Numbered from the stretch's first letter, positions 26,728-35,217 are shown. The stretch: 64,000 nt of DNA from Deltaproteobacteria bacterium (GCA_031285295.1 JAITWK010000022.1:62001-126000); one strand, 5' to 3'. Numbers and translations: made by a program. Notes: generated from the sequence alone by a model not told the origin.

Positions 26728-27390
26728 TTAACATTCAACATTTAAAAAAAAGACTTTCGCTTCGCTTATGCCCAGCCTTTCCATAAAAAAGTCATATATC
26801 TCCACTTGCTTGCCGTCGCAGCTTACCCGCCCCTTGACGCTATCCACGTTATAGGTGCGCTGCGCCTGGCTGTCGCGGCAAATTCCGCGCAAATAAAAGC
26901 ATTTATCTTCGCCAAGCAGTACCGATTCAAGTGTGACCGCGCATTGTTTTTTAACGCTGTTACGGCTGGCGTAGTTAAAGCTCAAATCCTCACTGCCCTC
27001 CCAAAGAGAGGTCAGGCTGCTTTCCCAGCGATCTGGCGTAAATCCTGATTCCTCGTCCTTATTTACACTGGCAGATTTTGTTGCCTTGGTTGTCTTGGCG
27101 CGAGGCGGCAGCATTTCTCCGCTTTCCGGGTCAAAATCCGGCGCGACAGCTTTGCGCCTGTAGGCAATCTTTTTGTATTCCTGCCATTTCTGCCGGTGGT
27201 AGGACTGATCCAGAAATTTTGGATTCCAGATACAGCGCAAAAATTGAAATTCCATGATCAATAGCGCTGCCACGACAAAAAGCAACAGCGTCTTTGAGCT
27301 GGCTGCCACAAGATCCAAAAAATAGGCCGCAAGCAAGGCAATAATGAGTATGCCGATAACTGCGGCGATGTGCTTGATGGTTTTTTGCAC
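26728..27390 (-). CDS. Membrane protein with WYL-like C-terminal domain
   Basis: A 220-residue protein, not assigned to a known function. Two membrane helices at the N-terminus (about residues 6-45: IAAVIGILIIALLAAYFLDL and TLLLFVVAALLIMEF) are followed by a basic linker and a C-terminal domain. In that domain FNYASRNSVKKQCAVTLESV and CFYLRGICRDSQAQRTYNVDSVKG resemble the WYL fold, a ligand-sensing beta barrel usually attached to transcription factors. The GTG at 27390 has AAGGA seven bases upstream. It is the first gene after tRNA-Lys and directly precedes bioB. Confidence 0.65.
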   Translation of the reverse strand: MQKTIKHIAAVIGILIIALLAAYFLDLVAASSKTLLLFVVAALLIMEFQFLRCIWNPKFLDQSYHRQKWQEYKKIAYRRKAVAPDFDPESGEMLPPRAKTTKATKSASVNKDEESGFTPDRWESSLTSLWEGSEDLSFNYASRNSVKKQCAVTLESVLLGEDKCFYLRGICRDSQAQRTYNVDSVKGRVSCDGKQVEIYDFFMERLGISEAKVFFLNVEC

Positions 27391-27427
27391 CAGGCGTTCC
27401 TTTTTAATTTGGTACACTTTTCAAGTA

Positions 27428-27463
27428 AAGAAAAAGGGCTTGCAGCATGAACTGCAAGCCCTT
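27428..27463 (-). terminator. Terminator behind tRNA-Lys
   Basis: A perfect 12-bp stem AAGGGCTTGCAG/CTGCAAGCCCTT (27434-27463) with CATGAA loop, followed on the minus strand by TTTTTCTTT. Confidence 0.93.
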
Positions 27464-27471
27464 GGATTTCC

Positions 27472-27547
27472 TGGTGGACCATCGGTGACTCGAACACCGA
27501 ACCAACTGATTAAGAGTCAGCTGCTCTACCGATTGAGCTAATGATCC
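27472..27547 (-). tRNA. tRNA-Lys(CUU)
   Basis: A 76-base cloverleaf. The acceptor stem GGATCAT pairs with ATGGTCC (one G-U), then discriminator A and an encoded CCA. D arm TAGCTCAATCGGTAGAGCA, anticodon loop CTCTTAA with anticodon CUU, and T arm TCGGTGTTCGAGTCACCGA are all normal. A promoter and a terminator flank it, so it is a single-gene unit. Confidence 0.97.
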
Positions 27548-27585
27548 AGATTTACGCCAAACTTGCGTATGGCATCGAGAAAGGG

Positions 27586-27614
27586 TTAATATGTCTTCAA
27601 CGCTTTCAAGTCAA
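27586..27614 (-). promoter_or_regulatory. Promoter of tRNA-Lys
   Basis: On the minus strand TTGACT (27614-27609) and TATTAA (27591-27586) are exactly 17 bp apart, about 38 bp before the tRNA 5' end. Confidence 0.7.
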
Positions 27615-27637
27615 GAAAAAAAATATAGGTCGCCGCT

Positions 27638-29827
27638 ATGCATTTGGTTTGCCGCCTGTTTTCAGGCTTTTTTATCTCCCTGTTTCTGGCCTCGTTCCTG
27701 ACTGTCGTCTGGCCGATCGCCGAATTAAAGGCTGCCCTGCCTTTAAAAAACGACGCAAAAATTGAAATAAGCATCAAGGCCTACGACCTTGCCGCTTTAC
27801 CGCCAGCCGGGATAAATAAAAGTAATGATCCGCAATTGCAAAACGCGCGGGCCTTGCTTTGCGTTACCCTGGATCCCGGCGCAGGACGCTATCTTTATGC
27901 TCCTTTTTCCGATGAAGCCCCACAGCCTGATGCCGACGAACTTGCGCTAATCGCCGAGCTAAGCCGTCCGGTAAACCTTGAATTGCCGCTTTTTAACGCA
28001 GCAATATTTTACCCCTCAGGCAAGCTGCAATATGATGAATTTTCCGGACTGCGCCTGCCGGTTTACAACTCGCCGCCGACCATCCAGATTTACCTGCCGG
28101 ATGAAGCCTTGGGCCAGCCACTCACTTTGAAGCTGGACGCGCTGATTTGTTCCGCCGCGTCCTGCCTGCCTTACAAGGCGGAACATAATTTCATGCTTGC
28201 TGCCAACGATTTACTGACAACCGGCCTGCCGCCGCTGTTCACTGACGAATCTTTGCCGCGCTACCGCGAAATGCGCACCGCCATAGCCGATACTGAAGCA
28301 AAAAATGATAGCGCTCTTAGCTATCAGCAGCGTTTCGACCCGCAATATGCACAAAGCGGCCTGGAGGTTTCCGGCCTGGGCCGTGCCATCCTGCTGGGCC
28401 TGTTGGCCGGTTTCATCCTGAATTTCATGCCCTGTGTGCTGCCGGTGATCACTCTCAAGCTGGGTACGCTGGTAGGACTTGGCGGCTGGCAGGGACTGGC
28501 CGCCGATTCAATAGCGGCCAAACGCGGACGCGCCCGTTTTCGCACTTACAGCCTGTTTTTCGCGCTCGGCGTACTTACCTGGTTTGGTGCGCTGTTCGCG
28601 GTCATAGGTCTTGCCGGTCTGCTCTGGGGTCAGCTTTTTCAAAGTCAGACTTTGCTGCTGGCTCTGGCTCTGCTGCTCTTTATGCTGGCTCTCAGTTTGT
28701 TCGGCGTGTTCCATCTGCCTGTATTGTCAATAAAAGAAGCCGGAATCTTAGACCAGACAAAAAAAATGAGCGCCGCAAATGCGCCGGGGTCTAAAAACAA
28801 TCTGGCCGGAAAAGCCTTTGCCGGTGGCCTGCTGGCTACCTTGCTGGCTACGCCGTGCAGCGGCCCGCTATTAGGCGGCGTGCTCGGCTGGGCTGTGGGG
28901 CAACCTCTGCATTTTTTGGCTATTACCCTGTTCAGCGTGGGGCTGGGCATGGCTTCGCCCTTTCTGTTGCTGAGTTTAAAGCCTGGGCTGGCGCGTTTTC
29001 TGCCCAAACCGGGGGCCTGGTCGCTGACCCTGGAAAAAATTCTGGCCTTCCTGCTGCTGGCTACAGTAATTTACCTGCTTTCCATGCTGCCGGAACAAAC
29101 ACTCATCACCACCCTTACAGCCATGCTGCTGCTTGGCGCGGCGGCCTGGATCTGGAATTGGCGCAAAGGTTTGATCACACACGCCGCCGCCTTGAGCCTG
29201 ACGGTTTTTGCCCTATATCTGGCCTTTGGCGGGCAAACACTTTCCGGACGGGATATTTCCGGCCCTACGGTTGAATTATCAAATAACCGGACAGAGGCGC
29301 TGGCAAACAATCAGGCTGTCAGACCGGATGGCTCCTCAAGCGATCAGGCAGATCAACCCGGACATTGGCAAAACTTTACGCCGGAAGGCTTTGAGGCCGC
29401 ACTGGGTAAAGAGAACCTGCTGCTGGAGTTTACGGCTGACTGGTGCATCAACTGCCGGGCCATGGAAGCCACCACCCTGTCCGCAGCCCGGCGGGCCAAA
29501 TGGGCCAAAGAATACGGCCTGCACTTCATAAAAGTGGATATAACGCGCAGCAATCCGGCGGGTGAGGAACTGCTGGCCGCTCTGGGCAGCGGCAGCATTC
29601 CCTTGTTGGCGATATTTCCGGCTGATGGACAGAAACGAACGAATGAACGAAGCGAGGCAACCGAACTTAACGGATCAAACAGGCCGAATAATCAAGGCGA
29701 GGCAGCAGAACCAGGCAAGGCAAGCAGAGAAAAAGCAATGCAGCCGCTGGTGCTGCGCGACCTGATAACTCCAGGCCAGTTGGAAAGCGCCCTGCGGGAA
29801 CATTTGCAATCGGCGCAAATCGATTAA
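27638..29827 (+). CDS. dsbD: Thiol:disulfide interchange protein DsbD
   Basis: Carries electrons from cytoplasmic thioredoxin across the inner membrane to periplasmic partners, for example in cytochrome c maturation and disulfide isomerisation. The 729-residue protein has a signal sequence, an N-terminal periplasmic domain with Cys171/Cys176 (CSAASC), eight membrane helices with the redox cysteines in NFMPCVLPVITLKL and TPCSGPLLGG, and a C-terminal thioredoxin domain with WCINC (Cys603, 606). A hydrophilic Asn/Glu-rich insertion lies near the C-terminus (about residues 662-700). It suits the c-type cytochromes expected with nap. Transcribed alone. Confidence 0.93.
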   Translation: MHLVCRLFSGFFISLFLASFLTVVWPIAELKAALPLKNDAKIEISIKAYDLAALPPAGINKSNDPQLQNARALLCVTLDPGAGRYLYAPFSDEAPQPDADELALIAELSRPVNLELPLFNAAIFYPSGKLQYDEFSGLRLPVYNSPPTIQIYLPDEALGQPLTLKLDALICSAASCLPYKAEHNFMLAANDLLTTGLPPLFTDESLPRYREMRTAIADTEAKNDSALSYQQRFDPQYAQSGLEVSGLGRAILLGLLAGFILNFMPCVLPVITLKLGTLVGLGGWQGLAADSIAAKRGRARFRTYSLFFALGVLTWFGALFAVIGLAGLLWGQLFQSQTLLLALALLLFMLALSLFGVFHLPVLSIKEAGILDQTKKMSAANAPGSKNNLAGKAFAGGLLATLLATPCSGPLLGGVLGWAVGQPLHFLAITLFSVGLGMASPFLLLSLKPGLARFLPKPGAWSLTLEKILAFLLLATVIYLLSMLPEQTLITTLTAMLLLGAAAWIWNWRKGLITHAAALSLTVFALYLAFGGQTLSGRDISGPTVELSNNRTEALANNQAVRPDGSSSDQADQPGHWQNFTPEGFEAALGKENLLLEFTADWCINCRAMEATTLSAARRAKWAKEYGLHFIKVDITRSNPAGEELLAALGSGSIPLLAIFPADGQKRTNERSEATELNGSNRPNNQGEAAEPGKASREKAMQPLVLRDLITPGQLESALREHLQSAQID

Positions 29828-29829
29828 AT

Positions 29830-30324
29830 TTAAATTTGGATTAAACGAATCCGATTGCCATTGGCTTCGATCACTCGGCGCAGTTCGTCAAAAGAGATCC
29901 AGACCGTGGCCGTGTTATCGTTGGGATGCACGCCAAGCCGGTCCTGACCTTGCAAAGATTCGTCAAACACCATTTCCACCTTGGCTTCCAGATCATTCAG
30001 CAAACCGAAGGGGCTGACCTCGCCCTGAACCAGACCGAGAAAGCGATCCAACCGTTCAGCCGAGGCAAAGCCGAGGCGCGATGACCCAAGCTGACGGCGC
30101 ACCTGATCCAGATCAACCGGTTTGTCTTTTGGCGCGGTAACCAGAAAATGCTTCTTGCCCTTATCGTCGCGCAGGAAAAGGTTTTTGCACACCAGCCCCC
30201 GATCCGAGATGCCCAGTTGATTCATATCCTCAACCGTGAAGGCAGCCGGATGCTCCAGAAGCTCATAGCTTACCTGAAGTTCATCCAGTCTGGCCAATAC
30301 TTTGGCGCGTTTTTCCTGGCTCAT
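29830..30324 (-). CDS. YbaK/ProX-type aminoacyl-tRNA deacylase
   Basis: Probably hydrolyses mischarged Ala-tRNA(Pro) (ProXp-ala/PrdX group). The 164-residue single-domain protein has ELLEHPAAFTVEDM, the catalytic-loop lysine in GLVCKNLFLRDDKGKKHFLV, GSSRLGFASAERL and GEVSPFGLLND, which match that subgroup better than YbaK proper. GGAGGG lies before the ATG. It is convergent with dsbD, with only 2 bp between the stops, and no terminator between them. Confidence 0.88.
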   Translation of the reverse strand: MSQEKRAKVLARLDELQVSYELLEHPAAFTVEDMNQLGISDRGLVCKNLFLRDDKGKKHFLVTAPKDKPVDLDQVRRQLGSSRLGFASAERLDRFLGLVQGEVSPFGLLNDLEAKVEMVFDESLQGQDRLGVHPNDNTATVWISFDELRRVIEANGNRIRLIQI

Positions 30325-30399
30325 GCCGCCCTCCTGTGACTACGTGAACAAAACAAGACTCTATAAACTTACCCCCATCAATAAACAATTGAGGGGATT

Positions 30400-30445
30400 C
30401 GGGGGAAATCATTTCCCCCGGCGGGGTTTGGGGCAGAGCCCCAAA
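30400..30445 (-). terminator. Paired G-rich hairpins behind coaD
   Basis: Hairpin 1: TTTGGGGC-AGA-GCCCCAAA (30427-30445), first behind coaD. Hairpin 2: CGGGGGAAA-TCAT... with TTTCCCCCG closing at 30420 (30400-30420). The same two-hairpin layout recurs behind fbp at 48663-48718. Terminator or 3'-end stabilising role inferred. Confidence 0.6.
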
Positions 30446-30463
30446 AAACCAATCAAACTCGAA

Positions 30464-30973
30464 TCAAGAGTTGATCGGATAAGGATACCCATACTTCTTG
30501 CGAACTTCACGATAGACCGGGTCCGGCACCATGCCGCGCACCTCGCCGCCAAGCTTGGCCGCATTCTTTACAATGGTGGAGCTGATGAACAGCCATTGGT
30601 AGTCGGTCATCAAAAACACGGTCTGGACCTGACGTTTGAGCTTGCGGTTCATCAAGGCAAGTTGCAATTCGTATTCGAAATCCGAAACCGCGCGCAAGCC
30701 GCGCAGGATTACCCGACAGCCACGGCGCTCAACGTAATCAACCAGCAGGCCGGAAAAAGGCTCCACTTCCACCTGGGGCTGATCCACAAAAACCTCCTGG
30801 GCCATGCGTACCCGTTCCTCAATGGTGAAAAGCGGATTTTTCGGAGTATCGTTGGCCACAGCCACAATAACCCGATCAAAAATTTCGCAGCCACGGCGAA
30901 TCAGGCTGACATGCCCGTTGGTTAGCGGATCGAAGGTTCCGGGATAAACGACTGGTCGGCTTTCCTGTTCCAT
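30464..30973 (-). CDS. coaD: Phosphopantetheine adenylyltransferase
   Basis: Catalyses the fourth step of coenzyme A synthesis, making dephospho-CoA. The 169-residue protein has the nucleotidyltransferase start VVYPGTFDPLTNGH, RGLRAVSDFEYELQLALMNRKL and the ISSTIVKNAAKLGG segment. The start must be the ATG at 30973, as no internal start would keep the core, so the gene overlaps the 3' end of rsmD by 52 bp. The rsmD-coaD pair is common. Confidence 0.97.
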   Translation of the reverse strand: MEQESRPVVYPGTFDPLTNGHVSLIRRGCEIFDRVIVAVANDTPKNPLFTIEERVRMAQEVFVDQPQVEVEPFSGLLVDYVERRGCRVILRGLRAVSDFEYELQLALMNRKLKRQVQTVFLMTDYQWLFISSTIVKNAAKLGGEVRGMVPDPVYREVRKKYGYPYPINS

Positions 30974-31521
30974 AATATCACCCTGGTTTGTCCGTAAGAG
31001 CGGTCAGCAAGCACATCCAGTTCCGGATGTGCTGCCGCCGGATCGAATTTGAGGCCGCTTTCAACTTCAGCGTTAATCACGCCGCCTGGTGCCAGCCAGC
31101 CCTTGCGCAAAAGAGCCTTGATGGCCGGACTCAACAAATTTTTGCCATAAGGCGGATCAATAAACACGATCTCAAAAGGATCCAGCGGCGGCCGGTTCAG
31201 AAGTTTACCGACTTCGTCCTGAAAAACATGAAACCTGGAAGGAGCGATGTCAAGCTTTTGGGCGTTTTCCCGAATCAGGGCGGCAGCTTGCGGCATGGAT
31301 TCCACAAAAGCCACCTTGGACGCGCCCCGGCTCAAGGCTTCAAAGCCCAGGCTGCCGCTGCCCGCAAAAAGATCCAGCACTCTGGTTTCGCTCCAGATAA
31401 AGCCCTTGGCCTCCAGCATGGAAAAAAGAGCGCCGCGCACCTTGCCCATGGCCGGACGATAGCCCGGCCCGGTGGTGGTCTTGAGTTGCCTGCCCCGATA
31501 TTCACCAGCGATTATACGCAT
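30922..31521 (-). CDS. rsmD: 16S rRNA (guanine-966-N2)-methyltransferase
   Basis: Methylates G966 of 16S rRNA. The 199-residue protein has MRIIAGEYRGRQL, RPAMGKVRGALFSML, the SAM-binding LDLFAGSGSLGFEALSRGA and the catalytic FIDPPYGKN (NPPY-like). The last 17 codons overlap coaD. It follows the beta-CASP gene by 20 bp on the same strand. Confidence 0.96.
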   Translation of the reverse strand: MRIIAGEYRGRQLKTTTGPGYRPAMGKVRGALFSMLEAKGFIWSETRVLDLFAGSGSLGFEALSRGASKVAFVESMPQAAALIRENAQKLDIAPSRFHVFQDEVGKLLNRPPLDPFEIVFIDPPYGKNLLSPAIKALLRKGWLAPGGVINAEVESGLKFDPAAAHPELDVLADRSYGQTRVILWNRKADQSFIPEPSIR

Positions 31522-31541
31522 TAGATCTCCAAATAAACTGA

Positions 31542-33314
31542 TTAATAATTCCTGACTCTGGAAAGAAATGCCCGCAGCCTGTCGTTGATTTCCAGCATAT
31601 TATCGCGCAATTCCACCTGATCTTCCCAGGGCAGGCCCTGAAGCGCGGCAAATTGCCGCTGGATGCCGGAAAGCCGGTCCGAGCCTTCGGCAAGCAAGGC
31701 TTCCCAGTCCACTTCGGGCAAATTGCCTGTGCCGATTTGCGCAACCCGGATGGCTTGATCCGTCAGCATTGCCTTGGCAACCAGGGCAGCCTGAGTTGTT
31801 CCCGATCCTGGAGCAGCTTGCGTCTCCCGTGCTGCAAAAGCCCTGCCCGATGTCAGATCTAGCTCTTCAAGGTAACCGGGGATGTAGACCGGAAGCTGAA
31901 ATTTTTCACGCAAGAGCGCGGCCAGCGCTTCCTGCTTGTTGATTTCACCGTGTACCAGCAACACGTTCATATCCGGACTGGCAAATTTGCCTACCCACTC
32001 CAGAATTTCGTTCTGCCCGGCATGGGCGGAAAAACCGTTGATGGTGAAAATTTTGGCCTTAATGCCCAACTCTTCGCCGAACAGATTAATGCTTTTGGCG
32101 CCATCAACGATTTTGCGGCCTGGCGTACCCACACCCTGATAGCCTACAAACACAATCGCCGCGTTGGGATTCCAGATATTGTGCCGCAGATGGTGCTTGA
32201 TGCGCCCGGCGTTGCACATGCCGCTGGCCGAAATGATAATGGCCGGTCCGGTATAATTGTTAATGGCCTTGGATTCGTCCGAGGTCAGCGTATAGCGCAG
32301 ATTCGGCAGACTGAGCGGGTCCTCGCCCTGGGCCAGCAAATCGCGGGTCTCCTGGTCGGTAAAGGCGCGGTATTTACGAAAAATTTCCGTAGCCCGGATA
32401 GCCAGCGGGCTATCAACAAACACCGGCATGTCCGGCGGCAGTTTGCCCGCCTTAGAGAGCTGAAACAGGGTATAGATCACTTCCTGGGTACGTTCCACGG
32501 CAAAGGCCGGAATAACCAGCTTGCCGCCGCGCCGCTGGCAGTGGCTTATGGCTTCGGCCAGTTCCTGGCGGCTGTTGTCCAGATTCTTGTGATCGCGGTC
32601 GCCGTAGGTGGATTCCAAAAAGAGGTAGTCGGCCCGGCTTTGCGGCCGCGCCGGGTCGTTAAGCAACAGCGCGTCCGGGCGGCCAAGGTCGCCGGAAAAA
32701 ATCAGTTTGGTGGTTTCGTTGTCAGCCCCGGAGTTTATGGCCGCGCCGTTCGCTCCGGCTTCCCCAATCGTGCTGCCCGCCGCGCTTTCTCTGACTTCAA
32801 CTTCCACAAAGGAAGCGCCGAGAATATGCCCGGCATCGCGGTAGGTAACGCGGACACCCGGAGCCGGTTCAAAGGGCTGATCGTAAGTTACGGTACGCAG
32901 CATCTTGCAGGCGTTCGCGGCATCCTCGGCGGTATAAAGTGGTTCGATGCGCTGCTTGCTGCCTTTACGGGTAAGCTTTCTGTTATCCCACTCGGCTTCC
33001 ATCTCCTGAATATGCGCGCTGTCCAGCAGCATAATTTCCAGCAAAGCCGCCGTAGGCTCGGTGCAATAGATTGGCCCGGCAAATCCTTCGGCCACCATGC
33101 GCGGCAAAAGGCCGCTATGATCGATATGCGCGTGGGTAACGAGAAAAAAATCCACTTTGGGCTTGAGATAGGCGGCGGTATTGAAATTGCGCTTCTCCAT
33201 TTCCTTGTTGCCCTGGTGCATCCCGCAATCCACGCCGAAACGCAGGTCTCCGGCCTCAACCATGAAACAGGAGCCGGTGACGGTTCGGGCGGCTCCGTAC
33301 AGCACAACCTTCAT
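31542..33314 (-). CDS. Metallo-beta-lactamase/beta-CASP RNA-processing nuclease
   Basis: A 590-residue protein of the YSH1/CPSF-like bacterial family. Metal-binding HAHIDHSG, a distal DAGHILGASFVEVE and SGDLGRPDALL mark the beta-lactamase part. The beta-CASP part has LFLESTYGDRDHKN, FAVERTQEVIYTLF, IIISASGMCNAGRIKHHL and NGFSAHAGQNEI, all as in zinc-dependent RNases of this class. An extra Ala/Gly/Ser-rich loop (about 180-197) and a C-terminal helical tail of about 110 residues follow. It is upstream of rsmD and downstream of secG. Confidence 0.92.
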   Translation of the reverse strand: MKVVLYGAARTVTGSCFMVEAGDLRFGVDCGMHQGNKEMEKRNFNTAAYLKPKVDFFLVTHAHIDHSGLLPRMVAEGFAGPIYCTEPTAALLEIMLLDSAHIQEMEAEWDNRKLTRKGSKQRIEPLYTAEDAANACKMLRTVTYDQPFEPAPGVRVTYRDAGHILGASFVEVEVRESAAGSTIGEAGANGAAINSGADNETTKLIFSGDLGRPDALLLNDPARPQSRADYLFLESTYGDRDHKNLDNSRQELAEAISHCQRRGGKLVIPAFAVERTQEVIYTLFQLSKAGKLPPDMPVFVDSPLAIRATEIFRKYRAFTDQETRDLLAQGEDPLSLPNLRYTLTSDESKAINNYTGPAIIISASGMCNAGRIKHHLRHNIWNPNAAIVFVGYQGVGTPGRKIVDGAKSINLFGEELGIKAKIFTINGFSAHAGQNEILEWVGKFASPDMNVLLVHGEINKQEALAALLREKFQLPVYIPGYLEELDLTSGRAFAARETQAAPGSGTTQAALVAKAMLTDQAIRVAQIGTGNLPEVDWEALLAEGSDRLSGIQRQFAALQGLPWEDQVELRDNMLEINDRLRAFLSRVRNY

Positions 33315-33366
33315 GACTACTCCGTGGTTTTCAGGTGATCAAAACCCATCCGCGCCTAACTCTACA

Positions 33367-33385
33367 GATGATTTCATAAATCATC
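33367..33385. repeat. Short inverted repeat upstream of the nuclease gene
   Basis: GATGATTT-CAT-AAATCATC, perfect arms, about 55 bp before the start of the beta-CASP gene. Could be an operator; nothing else supports this. Confidence 0.4.
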
Positions 33386-33394
33386 AAATAAATA

Positions 33395-33433
33395 CGCCCG
33401 CCTTCAAGGTAAAGTATTCCTTGAAAGCGGGCG
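33395..33433 (-). terminator. Terminator of secG
   Basis: A long stem in which CGCCCGC-CTTCAAGG pairs with CCTTGAA-A-GCGGGCG around a nine-base loop, then on the minus strand TATTTATTTG. Confidence 0.8.
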
Positions 33434-33463
33434 GAAAAGTAATCTTTTTTACCCTTGGAGTTT

Positions 33464-33799
33464 TTACTCTTGGGCGGCAGGCTGCTCCTGCTCAAGCGGA
33501 GCCGGGGCAACCGGCTGCTGCGGAGCGACTTCTTCAATATTTACCTGACGCACGCGCGAGGCCGAGCTGCTTTCTTTATCGGAAGTGACAATGCTGTAGG
33601 TCAGGGAAGTGCAGAAAAATATAATGGCCGCAACGGTGGTCAGGCGCACCAGAATGCCGCCGGCGCCCGAACTGCCAAAAAGCGAACCGCTGCCGCCGCC
33701 AAAAATTACGCCCATGCCTTCGCGGCCAGACTGCAACAGCACAAAAATAACCAGTAAAACGCAAACTGCTACGTGCAGGGTCAAAATAATCTTGTCCAA
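33464..33799 (-). CDS. secG: Preprotein translocase subunit SecG
   Basis: A small subunit of the SecYEG channel. The 111-residue protein has two membrane helices (about 5-22 and 52-72) joined by the typical loop LLQSGREGMGVIFGGGSGSLFGSSGAGG, then a Pro/Gln/Glu-rich cytoplasmic tail. The start is TTG at 33799 with AGGAG six bases upstream. It follows tpiA by 65 bp, the usual order. Confidence 0.95.
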   Translation of the reverse strand: MDKIILTLHVAVCVLLVIFVLLQSGREGMGVIFGGGSGSLFGSSGAGGILVRLTTVAAIIFFCTSLTYSIVTSDKESSSASRVRQVNIEEVAPQQPVAPAPLEQEQPAAQE

Positions 33800-33836
33800 A
33801 ATTCTCTCCTGACTATTTCCACCGTCTGAAACGGAA

Positions 33837-33867
33837 TGAGTTTTTGTTACAAAAAAAGCAGCACTCA
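33837..33867 (-). terminator. Stem-loop behind tpiA
   Basis: TGAG (33837-33840) and CTCA (33864-33867) flank TTTTTGTTACAAAAA (33841-33855). The tpiA stop codon lies in the arm. Member of the family at 3870 and 49804. Confidence 0.5.
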
Positions 33868-34689
33868 GGCAAGAACAATACGGCTGAAACTTTCCGCTTC
33901 TAAAGAAGCACCGCCTACCAGTACTCCGTCCACATTGTCAAGTCCTATAATTTGTGAAGCGTTATCGGGCTTGACGCTGCCGCCATATAAAATGCGCATT
34001 TGATCCGCCTGGGCGACAAATTTTTTCCGCAAAATATCCCGCAATAAAGCATGAGCTTCCAATATCTCGCTAGGCCCGGCCACCCGACCGGTACCGATGG
34101 CCCAGACCGGCTCATAGGCCAGACTGAGCCGCTGCGGCGCAATATCGCCCGGCACTCCGGCAACCCCGGCGGAAAACTGTTCGCGCAGCACGGCTTCAAG
34201 CTTGCCTGCCTCGCGTTCTTCCAGGGTTTCGCCAAGGCAAAGCACCACATCCAGACCGGCTTCCAGAGCAAAAGCTGTTTTCCGGCCCACAAATTCATTG
34301 GATTCGCCCAGAATGTGCCGCCGCTCGGAATGCCCGGTCAGCACAAAGCGGCAAGCGCAATCCAGCAACATGCCCGGTGAAATTTCGCCGGTAAAAGCGC
34401 CCTCGGCTGCCGGGTAAACATCCTGCCCGCCCAAAAAGAACGATGCCGCGGGTTGGCCGCTCGCCTTCTGGTGGACGCGTACGCAAGCGTCAGAAGAATC
34501 AAAAGCACGCCTACAGGCGTCATAAGGCAGAGCACGCCCACAGGCGTCGAGAGCAGTAAAAGGCGCGAATACCGCTACTTCACGGTCAGACGGCAAATCA
34601 CCCAGCAGCCGGAGCAAATCTTTAATGGTTTCTTCGGCCTGGACGCGGGTTTTGTACATTTTCCAGTTGGCGGCCATCAGTTTTTTCAT
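33865..34689 (-). CDS. tpiA: Triosephosphate isomerase with in-frame insertion
   Basis: Interconverts dihydroxyacetone phosphate and glyceraldehyde-3-phosphate. The 274-residue protein has all catalytic parts: ANWKMYK (Asn8, Lys10), TGHSERR with the catalytic histidine, the YEPVWAIGTG glutamate loop and the ILYGGSVKPDNA phosphate site. It is about 25 residues longer than normal because of a segment at residues about 47-80 in which DAC-led units repeat (DACGRALPY, DACRRAFDSS, DACVRVHQK). This lies between beta strand 2 and the GGQDVYPAAEGAFTG loop, away from the active site, so activity may be kept. Confidence 0.95.
   Translation of the reverse strand: MKKLMAANWKMYKTRVQAEETIKDLLRLLGDLPSDREVAVFAPFTALDACGRALPYDACRRAFDSSDACVRVHQKASGQPAASFFLGGQDVYPAAEGAFTGEISPGMLLDCACRFVLTGHSERRHILGESNEFVGRKTAFALEAGLDVVLCLGETLEEREAGKLEAVLREQFSAGVAGVPGDIAPQRLSLAYEPVWAIGTGRVAGPSEILEAHALLRDILRKKFVAQADQMRILYGGSVKPDNASQIIGLDNVDGVLVGGASLEAESFSRIVLA
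34474..34548. repeat. Degenerate 27-bp tandem repeat inside tpiA
   Basis: AGCACGCCTACAGGCGTC (34504-34521) and AGCACGCCCACAGGCGTC (34531-34548) are spaced 27 bp, nine codons; a third weaker unit, ACGCGTACGCAAGCGTC, is at 34475-34491. Each unit is itself nearly palindromic (ACGCCTACAGGCGT). Confidence 0.8.
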
Positions 34690-34701
34690 GCTAATTTTCC
34701 T

Positions 34702-35181
34702 TTACCACTCTTTGATATAAACAAGCGCATCTTCGCGCGGGTCCGTATAATAATCGCGGCGTTTGCCCTGTTGCGTGAAACCGAGCGACTCATACAGTGC
34801 CACCGCCGCCACATTGCCTTCGCGCACTTCCAGCACGGCCCGGCGTATATCCAGCGATTCCGCCGCCGCCATTATGGCCGAGAGCAAATCCTTACCCAGC
34901 CCTCGACGGCGCTTGTCAGAACGCACGGCAATATTGTATATTTCCAGTTCTCCGGCAGCCTTGGCCATGGAAACCGCCGCATAGGCCAAAACCTGGCCGG
35001 ACTGCCCGGTCAGGCTCACGCCGAAAAGCTTGCAGGCTCCGGCCTTGAGCAACAAGGCATATTGCTCGCGCGTCCAGGGCGTGGAAAAACTTTCGCGTTC
35101 AAGTTCAAGCACCGAATCCAGATCCGCCTCACCCAGGATTCTGAATTCAAGATCCTGCCCGGAGTTGCCTGTTTCTGCCAT
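34702..35181 (-). CDS. rimI: Ribosomal protein S18-alanine N-acetyltransferase (GNAT)
   Basis: A 159-residue GNAT enzyme of RimI type, which acetylates the N-terminus of S18. It has FRILGEADLDSVLELERESFSTPWTREQY, the coenzyme-A loop VRSDKRRRGLGKDLLSAI, EVREGNVAAVALYESLGF and YYTDPREDALVYIKEW at the end. The ATG at 35181 has GGGGG upstream; the longer frame beyond it overlaps the divergent NUDIX gene. It is 12 bp before tpiA on the same strand. RimI is often near tsaD or tsaB, but tsaD here is 12 kb away. Confidence 0.9.
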   Translation of the reverse strand: MAETGNSGQDLEFRILGEADLDSVLELERESFSTPWTREQYALLLKAGACKLFGVSLTGQSGQVLAYAAVSMAKAAGELEIYNIAVRSDKRRRGLGKDLLSAIMAAAESLDIRRAVLEVREGNVAAVALYESLGFTQQGKRRDYYTDPREDALVYIKEW

Positions 35182-35217
35182 AATACCCCCGGTAACAATG
35201 TTGTTTGCAAGGTGAAC

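Noticed and set aside
34453..35217. A 255-codon in-frame extension upstream of the NUDIX gene
   Set aside because: It runs antisense through tpiA and rimI; the NUDIX start with a good Shine-Dalgarno is at 35218.
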